From: Drosophila persimilis
Taxonomy: Eukaryota > Arthropoda > Insecta > Diptera > Drosophilidae
NCBI RefSeq assembly: GCF_003286085.1
Contig: NW_020825336.1
Location: forward strand, 124,001-188,000
Length of the DNA stretch: 64,000 bases
Direction: 5' to 3'
Part shown: one piece after another, positions 35,904 to 45,595 of the stretch
Numbering within the stretch: position 1 is the stretch's first letter
Layout of the letters: the number at the start of each line of letters is the position of its first letter
Position numbers and translations under genes: made by a program
Notes under the pieces: model-generated
Databases searched by the model: none
What the model was told of the DNA's origin: nothing
The model's input: the letters and a program-made list of their open reading frames with translations, nothing else

Positions 35904-37308
35904 ATGCTAAAATCCGAGGTGCAACACCAATTTTGGATCACCAAGAAGGCGGTCCAGCGCAAGCTGGGCTCCAAGGAAGACAAGCACATAATCTCCTCGG
36001 ACGCGGAGCTGGACGCTAAGATTGAGGTGTTCAAATCAATATCGGACACCAGCCTGGAGCTCTGCAAGATAATCGACCAGTACCAGGAGCGCCTGTGCAT
36101 CTTGTCGCAGGAGGAGTGTGTCTTTGGGCGCTTCCTCAAGGAGGCGGGCAAGCGAAGCAAGACGACGGGCAACAGCATCAACCACACAGCGAAGGCCATG
36201 TCCTTTGCAGGACAGCAGCGGATGTGTGTGCGGGTGCCATTGCTGCGACTGCAGCACGAGGTGGACGTGTTTCGCTGTCGCGCCGTCAAGGACACGGAGG
36301 TCACGCTGCAGAACATGGAGAAAGAGCGAACGGAGTACAGAGCTGCCCTGTGCTGGATGAAGTCGGCTAGCCAGGAGCTGGACCCCGACACGGGCAAGGG
36401 CCTGGACAAGTTTCGCACTGCCCAGGCTCATGTGCGCGTGGCCAAACATAATTTCGATGGCTACTCCTTGGACTCCATCCAAAAGGTAGAGGGAAGCGCC
36501 AGCAACTTTACGGCTTCAGCTAATTTTCTTTTTTCCAGATTGATTTGCTGGCCGCCGCCCGCTGCAATATGTATTCGCATGCTTTGGTCGCCTACGTGGC
36601 GGAGCTGAAGAGTTTCGCCCAGAAGGCGGCCTCCACATTCCAGACGATATCCAATGCACTAATTGCCAAGCCCAAGTACGACTTTTGTGTTCTGAAGGAA
36701 TTGTCCCAAAATGAGGGCCCCAGCGAGGATGTGCCACCAATTGAAGCCGTGGATAAGGATCAGTCGCTGTTCTTTGCTGTGAGTGTGTTTTCCAATGCCC
36801 TATGGCTACATTCAGCTGAATTTGTATGCCTTTCCAGAGTGAATATCAGGACAAGCCAGACTCGGAGTTGAAGCCGCCCAGTGGAAAGAAGTCCCAGGCG
36901 GAACCAGCCCCCGTCTGCGGTGACAATGAGTCCCTGCTCATAGAACTTGCCAAGCAGCTCGAGAAGGAGGACAGTCCGCTGATCGATGCTCCCGTGCAGG
37001 AGCAGGAATCCCCCCTGATGGGCGATGCCAATCAAACCAGCAGCACCAATAGCAAGTTCTGGGCACGCATGTTCAATCCGCAGCTGCAGCAGCAACAGCA
37101 GAAGCCCATGCCTACCACTACCACCACCACAGCCGCTAAGCCAGCCGCCTGTGGGCCAGCGCCGGCGACGGCGTCGGCAGCTGCTAGCAAATCGCAGTCG
37201 ACCAACAATCCGTGGCTTGACCTCTTCGCCGATCTGGATCCCCTGGCCAATCCGCAGGCGTTTGATCTGAAAATGAGTGGGGGACGCAGCGTAGCAGAGC
37301 AGACATAA
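35904..37308 (+). CDS. ICA69: ICA69, arfaptin-homology (AH/BAR) domain protein
   Basis: Three coding exons: 35904-36485, 36539-36778 and 36838-37308, all phase-0 GT-AG junctions, giving 430 residues. The N-terminal two thirds is the arfaptin-homology domain (VQHQFWITKKAVQRKLG, then DAELDAKIEVFKSI, ECVFGRFLKEAGKRSK, TEYRAALCWMKSASQELDP and LLAAARCNMYSHALVAY). The C-terminal ICA69 domain ends in the conserved WLDLFADLDPLANP. Family members form dimeric curved modules, often with PICK1, that act with Rab2 at Golgi and dense-core vesicle membranes and in synaptic receptor traffic. The ATG at 35904 is the first in frame. A pyrimidine tract plus CAG just upstream (acceptor AG 35889-35890) suggests either a 5' UTR intron (possible donor GTATGT at 35536) or a further upstream coding exon, so the N-terminus is less certain than the rest. 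Confidence 0.93.
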
Positions 37309-37452
37309 GATCGGTTTCCGGCCCAATCCAGTCGGCAAATACGTATAGTAGGAGTACATATATCTTTGCATACACCTGTGGGAAATAGCTAGTCAAATGG
37401 AGGAGAATCTTTGGATGTAACTTTTCGCTAAACGTTCAAAAACTTTTTATGT

Positions 37453-37466
37453 TTTATTTAAATAAA
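37453..37466. terminator. Abutting poly(A) signals of two convergent genes
   Basis: TTTATT (37453-37458, AATAAA on the minus strand) serves DNAJC2/zuotin, and AATAAA (37461-37466) serves ICA69. They sit 2 bp apart in a 215-bp intergenic gap, so the two 3' ends should overlap by some tens of bases. Confidence 0.7.
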
Positions 37467-37523
37467 ATTTATATGGGACACAGCAGCTAGAAGAGGAGTA
37501 GTGTAGTGTGTGGTGGTTCGCTC

Positions 37524-39685
37524 TCATTTGACAGCCGCCTGCGCCTCCTTCTTTGAGTTGACCAGCTCGACAAGCTCCTTGACACGTCGCAGGCAATCCT
37601 TTTTACTGCGATTGGGTATGCACGCAGCAATGCGGTCCCAGCGATCGGGTGTCGTGGTCGGGTACGATTTGATGGCCTGCTCTAGCAGTGCCTGCTCCTC
37701 CTTGGTCCAGGTCTTGGATGCACCACCTGCACCACCTGCACCGCCAGTGCCATTGGTCATGGGAGCTGCCGGTGGCGCAGCTCCTGCTCCTGCTCCTGCT
37801 GCTGGGGCTGCTGCTGCAGCTGCTGGTGTCGATATGCCGTTCTGCTTCGGCTTCTGATTGTTCACCTGATTGGGATGGGCACCACCATTCTGCTTGACGT
37901 TCTCCTTGCTCTCTTGTGAGGGCGCCTCCTCGCCAATGGTAATGTCGTTTGAGACTTGCACTTCCTTCTTGGACTTCTCGAAGCTGGCAAAGGCGGCATC
38001 GTTGGCCTGCGTCTTGAGGCTGCTCTTGGAGTGATCGCTGTTCTGCAGGGCCTTCGCCTTGTTGAGGACATCTCTGGCCAGGACCTGGGCCCCTCCCGAT
38101 CCACTGTGCTGATTGATAAACGTTGCGATTACGTCCCAGCGCTGGGCAGTGCCAGCCGGGAACAGATTCACCGCCTTGATGAGCAACTGAACATTTTCGT
38201 TGCTCCAGAGTTCGCCCTTTTTCACCTCCTTGACGCCAGCAGCTTTGGGTGCAGCGGCGGTGGCGGTTGCCAACTTCTTCGCCTGTGTCTGGTTGATCTC
38301 CTCCAGTTCGGCGGCGATTTTCTGTTCGGCTGTCTGAAGAGCAGCCACAAATGATTCGCGACCCTTCGACTCCATGGCCTTGTTCAGAGCCTGCAGCTCG
38401 GCCAGGTTAAACGTTTCGCATATTTTCTCTGTGCCCTCCATATGCTTCAGCTGATCCTTGTCGTTTTTGGCATAGTATTTGCAATCCTTGACCTTGTCCC
38501 GGAGCGTTTTCCGCTCCTTCTTGAGCACCTTCTTCTGCTGCTCGCGTTCAATACGAATTTGCTCGATGCGCTTCTGTTCGGCCTTGTCGGCGCGCTCTTT
38601 GGCCAGGGCCGCCTCGCGTACGGCCTTCTCCTGCTCAGCCTTTTGAGCCTGGACGGCATCCATTTTGGCCCGCTTGGCTGCCGCCTTGCGATCCTTCTCC
38701 TCCTGCTTGAAACGCTGTATACGCTTGTCGTTGTTGTAGGCCAGATTGACGAGATCTCGAATGCGACTCATCTCCTCCTTTTTTCGCTTGATGCGTGCCG
38801 CCTTGTTCTCCTTCTCGATCCAGCGACGCTCGTCCCGATCCTGACCCTTCTCCTTGTCCTCTTCATCCAGGTAGCTGAATTCACGCCACGATTTGAAGTC
38901 ATACCAGAAGTTATAGAAGCGCTCCACCTCCTCGCGTTTGGCGTCCACCTCGCCAAAGTCTGGCACCTGCGGCCTCTCGCTCCAGCGTCCGTTCAGCTTG
39001 AACATTTTGTTGAATACAGCAAAATAGTCATTGTCGATTTCTGTCTGTGAGGGTAGCGAGTCGTCGAATTCGGGATCCACAGAATCAAAGCTGCGTCGCG
39101 GCTTTGAAGTGCCTGATCGAAGGAAATAAATGGATGAATTAGAAAACAAATAGAAACCGCTAACTATAGAACAAACCCAATATCTCGTAGGCCTTTGTTA
39201 TGCACGTGAAATAGTCCTCGTCGTTGATCACCACCTCACCCTTGGCTTTTCGCTTGTCCGGATGGTGCTGCAGCACCATGCGTCTGTAGGCGCGACGAAT
39301 GTCATCATCGCTGGCTTCGAATCTGCAAAAAGAAAAAGACGCAAACACATACTCCGTCAGTCAGACACGTGCTCAACAGACACACACACACACACACACA
39401 GCCAGACAAACAAAGAGAGGCCAGGCCAAGATGGGAGGCTTACCTCAATTTGCCCAGACCGAGGACACTGTAGTGGTCTTGGTCCTTCCATTCCTTGGGA
39501 TCCAGGGACTTGAGGTAGCTTATTTCCACTTCCTCGCCGACGCCCTCCAACTTCTCATCGGATTCGCTACGCTCGACACCACCTGGCGCGATTTTGCGGC
39601 GTGCGTTGAAATAGGCTAAGCCAACGCGCTCGATTTGGTGACGCGCGACCTTGAGCGGTACCTCCAACTCCAGGCTGTTAGTCAT
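37524..39685 (-). CDS. DNAJC2 / zuotin / MPP11, ribosome-associated J-protein with two SANT domains
   Basis: Three coding exons on the minus strand: 39685-39444, 39322-39177 and 39112-37524, giving 658 residues. Both introns have GT-AG ends and the frame is kept (R82 at the first junction is split AG|A; the glycine of YEILG is split G|GC). Order: zuotin-type N-terminus; J domain at about 70-130 with the Hsp70-stimulating HPD at 101-103; the zuotin homology region with [20 protein letters not shown] and [21 protein letters not shown]; a long charged coiled coil; SANT/Myb domain 1 ([19 protein letters not shown], about 428-475); an alanine/glycine/proline linker; and SANT/Myb domain 2 at the C-terminus ([18 protein letters not shown]). 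The protein partners with an Hsp70L1-type chaperone at the ribosome exit tunnel and in animals also binds ubiquitylated H2A. In D. melanogaster it corresponds to CG10565 as I recall. Confidence 0.95.
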
Positions 39686-40440
39686 GACGTCTCAGTTACA
39701 AAAACGAGCACGTCTATTACATAAAACACCAACTTCACTTTGCAATTTTGTGTCACACAACAAATTCACAAAATTAATTCCTCGCTCTTTTTCCTCACCA
39801 CGTTTACTTTAACAGTTGATTGAATTTAACAGAGAGAGTGTCCATAACTTAACAGTGGACTAACGATGGCAGTCCTGCAGCTGCAAATATCGATGTGCAC
39901 GGCGTACATTCGTATACCGATATATATTCGTAGTTTTTAATTTCGTACTTGGCTTTGGAGTCAATTCAAAAGTATATTTGATGCTTTAGCTGTTATGACA
40001 TTGGCTTTGCTAAATTTGTATGATAGAAAACAGATAGCATGATAGACAAAACACAAATGTACTGTTCGTGTGCCGGTTCGTAGTCGTCTTTAAAAACACA
40101 TCTCCCGGCTATAAGTCGAATAAATGAGGCACTGTTTATAACAAACTGATGTTTTCAAGCACACACAGCCAGCCAGCACGCATGAAAATGGCAACAATCG
40201 ATAATCCCTGCTCTATTTTCCTCTCGCTCTCATTGCATGCTCCTTCCTTTTAAGGTATATTAAAGAACATATCGTATAGAAACTATACGCCGATTTTTTT
40301 TAATATTTTCTCACCCAAATTGAGCATCCCTTGCATCATTTAATCCACTGCATTGCATTAATGTACTTGTCACTCATTCACTTGCAAACTTTGGCGCTAA
40401 ACTCTACTATCCAGACGATAGTATCGATAGCTGTTTTGTG
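39686..40440. promoter_or_regulatory. Intergenic promoter region of zuotin (-) and Sk2-like gene (+)
   Basis: AT-rich DNA with no ORF. It carries a palindromic DRE-type TATCGATA at 40422-40429 and a TATCGAT near 39890. DREF sites are common in fly housekeeping promoters. The Sk2 start codon lies 490 bp past the first DRE with a repeat in between, so the transcription start is unresolved. Confidence 0.4.
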
Positions 40441-40443
40441 GGA

Positions 40444-40860
40444 TTTTCTCACTGTTTAGTGGTAGAATTTTCATCGCAAAATGTTGTTGACCTTTTTTTT
40501 TAACTCTACTTTATAAACCGTACAATAAAAGAGAGCTGATAAAATTAGCTACTCTTGTAGAAACTTGATCCATCAATGACGTGTTGATATTCAAACGAAT
40601 ATCAAAATCGAGAACGATTTCCGATTATGGACAGAGATCAATTAACCCATTCTAGACCAGTGGGTATTAAAATACACTCTACGAAAACGATGAAACTTGA
40701 AGAATTTTAGCGCATTTCAGGTGAAAGATATCGTGGTCTTTTTTTTAAGTAATGAGAAAGGAAGAATTTACTAACAGTACTATTTTTCCTGTTTAACTCA
40801 AGTTATACATCTGTTTACATAAATGGGGGGCTAAGTGGGTTAAGTGCTTAGAATAAGAAC
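40444..40860 (+). repeat. Diverged interspersed repeat, copy 1, containing a TTAA-bounded segment
   Basis: This block aligns by eye with 43,260-43,690 in the same orientation. Shared landmarks in order: GATTTTCATCG(C)AAAA, TTGACCTTTTTT, AT-rich TAAAC..(T/C)CAATA, ATGGACAGAGA, TTAACCCATT, AAAGATATCGTGG, AGTA-T-CTT-T, TTTTAACTCAAG, and GCTAAG(T/C)GGGTTAAGT. The inner part 40642-40843 begins TTAACCCA and ends (T/C)GGGTTAA, an inverted terminus with TTAA ends as in piggyBac-type elements. No transposase is present. Confidence 0.65.
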
Positions 40861-40916
40861 AGACAACGAAAAACGAAAAATTAAAATGCTGCAAGGCATC
40901 AGAATCTCAAGCAACT

Positions 40917-42951
40917 ATGAACGAATCTTATGAGAAGAGCAGCACCAGCACAGCGTGCTCTACACCCACAGCTGGGGCTTTGCCCGAACGCCACCACGAT
41001 GTTAGCGACACATTTTACACCAGCCAGCGAAAGGGGAGGAAGTACGTGTTTCGGGTACGGCTGGACATCAACGGCTTTACACTGCAGCGAGAATCGCCCA
41101 GCGGCACTATACTCAAGGAGCAGACTGTGAAAATATGCAACATTGTTGGGGCGCGTTGCATGCGTCTAAAGAAGACCCGCCGCCTGGCCGTAGCCAGTGC
41201 GTGCGCCTGCAGCAACGGCAATCCCAACTCCCCCGCAGCCTCGGTCAATCGCAGTGCGGCCACGCCCAGCAAATGCAGTACGGCCAGCAAGGAGAATTAT
41301 CCCTGCGACGACGGCGATGTGAGCGCCTACCTTTATGTGTTTGCCTATGTCCTGAAGAAGAAGAGCCTGCGAAGTGAGTTCCACAGGGAGCGCACTGTTC
41401 TCACACTGCGCTTCCGGTCCTTTGACACCTTTGAGGACAATATGCGCGAGGCGGATCGCTGGTACCGCGCTCTGCGCTGGCAGCTCCACCGCACGTTGGA
41501 GAGCATCTTCGTGGTGCGGAACGAGGAAGATCGGCGACGTCGTGTTTTGGTCATGCTCAATCCAAAGTCTGGCTCTGGAAATGCCCGTGAAGTTTTTAAT
41601 ATGCATGTCACGCCGGTTCTGAACGAGGCCGAGGTGCCGTACGATCTGTACGTAACGAAGCATTCCAATTTTGCCATTGAATTTATGAGCACCCGCTGTC
41701 TGGACGCCTGGTGCTGCGTTGTTGCCGTGGGCGGCGATGGATTGTTCCACGAGATAGTCAACGGACTGCTGCAACGCGAGGACTGGGCAAAGGTGCTGCC
41801 CAACATAGCGCTCGGCATTATTCCGTGCGGTTCCGGCAACGGCTTGGCCAGGTCTATTGCCCATGGATACAAGTGAGTAGAAGGTTTAGAGTCTCTGGTA
41901 AACGTTATTTGTATTCTGGGTCTCCTTCAGCGAACCATACTTTAGCAAGCCAGTGCTGGGGGCCGCCTTGACCGTCATCAGCGGCTGCAGCTCTCCGATG
42001 GATGTGGTCCGAGTGCAGCTCCAGAGTCGTTCCCTGTACTCCTTCTTATCGATTGGCTGGGGCTTCATTTCGGACGTGGACATTGAGAGCGAGCGCATTC
42101 GTGTGCTTGGCTATCAACGCTTCACCATCTGGACCCTGTACCGCCTGGCGAATCTTCGCACCTACAACGGCAAGATCAGTTACCTGCTCACCGAGCAGCA
42201 GCAGCCGTCGGAACAGGAGGAGGATACCTCACACACTCCGCAGCTGAAGATGCAGACCAGTAGAAGCTGCAACACCCATATCGACAAACTGTCCAACACA
42301 ACCAACAACAACCCGAGCTTCCATCATTCCACCGAGTACCTGCCGCATGAATTTGCGGATGTTATCTCGCTGGAGACGTCTATCAATCAATCGTTTCGCT
42401 CCCGCTGTGACAGCTGGCTTTCGGGCGGGTCCCGGCGCAGCTATTACTATTCCATATCGGAGAGCATCTATCATAGTTTGGCGGACGAGAGCGACATTGC
42501 CGTTCAGGCGGCAATTGCTCTGGAGAATCGCCAGCAGAACTTTGGGCCGACGAGCAGCCTGCCGGAGCTGGACGAGCCGCTACCGGAGGACGAAGGATGG
42601 CTTGTCGAGGAGGGGGAGTTCATCATGATGCACGCCGTCTATCAGACACATCTGGGCATCGATTGTTATTTTGCGCCCAAGGCCCAAATGAACGACGGCA
42701 CCATTTATCTGATTCTCATACGCGGCGGCATCAGTCGCCCCCACCTCCTCAGCTTCCTGTACAACATGAGCACGGGCACGCACCTGCCCGAGGTGAACAA
42801 CGAGTATGTGAAGGTGTTGCCGGTGCGGGCCTTCCGCCTGGAGCCACACGACAATCATGGCATCATCACAATCGATGGCGAACGCGTCGAATTTGGGCCG
42901 CTGCAGGCCGAGGTTCTGCCGGGCATAGCGCGTGTGATGGTGCCCAAGTGA
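40917..42951 (+). CDS. Sk2: Sphingosine kinase 2
   Basis: Two coding exons, 40917-41872 and 41931-42951, joined in HGYN (AA|C), giving 658 residues. The lipid-kinase (DAGK/SphK) catalytic domain starts at about residue 205 with RRVLVMLNPKSGSGNAREVF, the nucleotide-binding loop. It continues with VVAVGGDGLFHEIVNGLLQR (the GGDG motif and the general base region) and LGIIPCGSGNGLARSI. The second exon has IGWGFISDVDIESERIR, then a low-complexity glutamine-, serine- and asparagine-rich insert, and ends with the family C-terminus IITIDGERVEFGPLQAEVLP. The N-terminal 200 residues include the family's KGRKYVFRVRLDINGFTLQR region. It phosphorylates sphingosine to sphingosine-1-phosphate. The assignment to Sk2 rather than Sk1 rests on the neighbouring CRAL-TRIO gene (CG32484/CG32485 order as I recall). 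Confidence 0.92.
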
Positions 42952-43259
42952 AGAACGACAGGATGAATTTCAGTCACAGGAGCAATATAATCTCTTTATA
43001 GGAATCTCTGCATTTGTATATGTAGCAAATATTTGTTATTGGTACTTAGGGCTGGACGGACGAAACGAAACGAAAGCCAGTGAAAGAAAGTTGTGCATTC
43101 TTTTTTCCATTTTGTAGTTGGCATGCTTCTACAAAATACCTATATTGTTAACATTTTTCAACATTATGGCAGTTATTAACAAAAATTACAAGCATGTATA
43201 TACAATTTAAAAAATAACCGTCCCTCTAACTGTTTTTATTCCAGCAATGGGCAATCGAC

Positions 43260-43690
43260 TTTTCTCTCTTTTTCGTGGTGGGATATCCTCTCTTCGTGGA
43301 GGGATTTTCATCGAAAATGGTATTTGACCTTTTTTGATTAAAGCTTGTTTCGTAAACAATCCAATATAACGGATAACGAATATAATGACTCATTAATCGG
43401 GGAAAATTATGTGTTCAGGGATGATGGTCCCAGCTACCTACATACATATATATAATATAATTTCTGATCATGGACAGAGAACGATTAACCCATTGCGACC
43501 AGACCAGAGGGGTGTTTAAATACGCAAGAACATTATGAAAGTTTAGGAAAAAGATATCGTGGTTTTTTTTAAGTTAAGAGGAAGTATATGACAGATCTAG
43601 AACAAGAATATATAAGTAGTATTACTTTTGCGTTTTAACTCAAGCTGTTCACTTGCTTATATAGAGGGGTGCTAAGCGGGTTAAGTTTGT
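43260..43690 (+). repeat. Diverged interspersed repeat, copy 2, containing a TTAA-bounded segment
   Basis: Same orientation and same landmark order as the copy at 40,444-40,860. The TTAA-bounded inner segment is 43485-43684 (200 bp against 202 bp in copy 1). It ends 180 bp before the start codon of the CRAL-TRIO gene, so it probably overlaps or abuts that gene's promoter. Confidence 0.65.
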
Positions 43691-43867
43691 TCACTCATCT
43701 CACCAACGAATGAATAAAATTTTGTGAGCTCCTGTAAACAATTCGTTGGAAAAAAGTGACAAAACCGCCAGTTGTTCTGTGTCAGCACATTCCATACCAA
43801 GAGAGAGGCTCTTGAATACCAAAGATATACAGTTTTTATCCGCAAAAGCAGCGTCAAGTGTTTCAAT

Positions 43868-44601
43868 ATGTCGTCCGAGGAGCTGGCGCCAATAAACGAG
43901 CAGGACCTGAAGGACCTTAAGGAGCGAATGAAACTGATTGTCGAAGCGGATCCCAAGCAATACCACAATGATTTCTCCCTTCGGCGTTATTTGCGCGCAT
44001 TCAAAACCACAGATGACGCATTCCAGGTAAGATGTCACCTGAGCCCACCCCCGGCAGACGGCTTATTTTTTTTTAACTGCCCACACAGGCCATACTGAAG
44101 ACGAACAAGTGGCGTGAGACATATGGCGTGGAGAAACTGGGCGAAATGGACCGCAGCCAGCTGGAGAACAAGGCCCGTCTGCTGCGCCACCGCGACTGCA
44201 TCGGCCGTCCAGTCATCTACATTCCGGCCAAGAACCATGGGTCCTCCACCCGTGACATCGATGAGCTGACCCGTTTCATTGTGTACAACCTGGAGGAGGC
44301 GTGCAAGAAGTGCTTCGAGGAGGTCACCGACCGCCTGTGCATCGTCTTCGATCTGGCCGAGTTCAGCACATCGTGCATGGACTACCAGCTGGTGCAGAAC
44401 CTCATCTGGCTGCTGGGCAAGCACTTCCCGGAGCGCCTTGGCGTCTGTTTGATCCTTAATTCGCCGGGACTCTTCTCCACCGTTTGGCCGGCCATTCGTG
44501 TGCTGCTCGACGACAACACCGCCAAGAAGGTGAAGTTTGTCAGCGATGATGTGGATCTATGCCAATATCTGATACCCGACATTCTCCCAACGGACATGTA
44601 A
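43868..44601 (+). CDS. Short CRAL-TRIO (SEC14-like) lipid-binding protein
   Basis: Two coding exons, 43868-44026 and 44089-44601, phase 0, 223 residues. The N-terminus is a CRAL-TRIO-N helical lobe (DLKERMKLIVEADPKQYHND, FSLRRYLRAFKTTDDAF). The lipid-binding lobe follows: CIGRPVIYIPAKNH, DELTRFIVYNLEEACKKC, DRLCIVFDLAEFSTSCMDYQ, HFPERLGVCLILNSPGLFST, and the terminal strand and helix to LIPDILPTDM. Such proteins carry or sense hydrophobic ligands such as phosphoinositides, tocopherol or retinal; the ligand of this one cannot be read from sequence. It lacks the C-terminal GOLD domain of larger SEC14 proteins. An AATAAA lies at 44942-44947. From memory it matches CG32485 next to Sk2. An in-frame extension upstream lacks an ATG, so 43868 is chosen. 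Confidence 0.92.
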
Positions 44602-44941
44602 GCCGGATGGTCCCATCCCATCCGTTTGATTCAAATTTTAGTTGTAGACATACATATCTCTAAAGAGAAAGACACCAGTACCTAAAGAAGGCGGAGAGGT
44701 GGCGAATGTCGCGAGGTGGAGGCTTCTGAGCGCTTTGACCCTGTGTAGTCTATGTGTAAATCGATGTGTTTAACAAGTGTTGATTTTATTTTATTGCCCA
44801 ACCTACTAGTACAAGCGACTATTTTAGATAAAGGTTTATCTATGCGCATATTTATATTGTATATAGAATGAGTAGTAGACCCCCATATACCTTGTATTCG
44901 TATCTATATCTATGTATATGCATGTGTCGATGTGTACAGAA

Positions 44942-44947
44942 AATAAA
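44942..44947 (+). terminator. Poly(A) signal of the CRAL-TRIO gene
   Basis: AATAAA about 340 bp after the stop codon, the only canonical hexamer in the following sequence on this strand. Confidence 0.5.
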
Positions 44948-44959
44948 GTTCTAAAACGA

Positions 44960-45595
44960 AACTCGCAAAGATTGGCAAGCGGACACATCACACGTGAGTA
45001 ATAGTGGCCGGCGCACACCTTCGCGACCCCACCTGATAGTGCTCCAATTTTAGAGTGCTTATCAGGTGTGCCCAGACATGATATCAATCATAATCCACTT
45101 CTACAAAGATGCGACCCTTATCTAAATAGTGTTTATTGATTGAGAATGACATTCATTGATTTCAAAAGCTTGTTATTTTGCGCCAGTAGTGGGCTTTTCT
45201 GCGCTAATCAACACTGATCAGAGGTGCTCTTCAGACACTGTGGCTTTTTGTTGCAGTCTTAATTCCTCATACGCAATTATTTTTGTATGAAGTATGATGA
45301 AAATAGAAGATAATTCAAGTGTTTGGATAAGTGAGCATGGAGAGAGTCTACCTGTAGCTGCTGCGATTTAGCTGTTATATTCTAGAGTTTTTCATTTATT
45401 TGCAAATTTGCATTTGCCAACACTACTCGCTCCACAACTGGTTATCAGCTGGAAATGAAACCAAACTCTCGGGCATTTGATAAGAAAAACTTGAACCCCC
45501 GCGGACTAGCTATGAGACTCCCCAATAACAACAAAATGGATAAGCCAATCAACCAGCTTGGGGCGACGGCAACGGCTTCTGAATTTCAGTAAAAT
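44960..45595. other. Intergenic region upstream of the GK5-like gene
   Basis: About 640 bp with no ORF. It must contain the 5' end and promoter of the downstream kinase gene. E-box-like CAGCTG occurs near 45447. No TATA box, motif 1 or DRE was recognised. Confidence 0.4.

Noticed and set aside
38442..39050. 202-codon plus-strand leucine-rich frame
   Set aside because: Antisense of the lysine/glutamate-rich coiled coil of zuotin; the leucines are complements of AAG/GAG codons.
41166..41864. 232-codon minus-strand frame
   Set aside because: Antisense shadow of the Sk2 catalytic domain.
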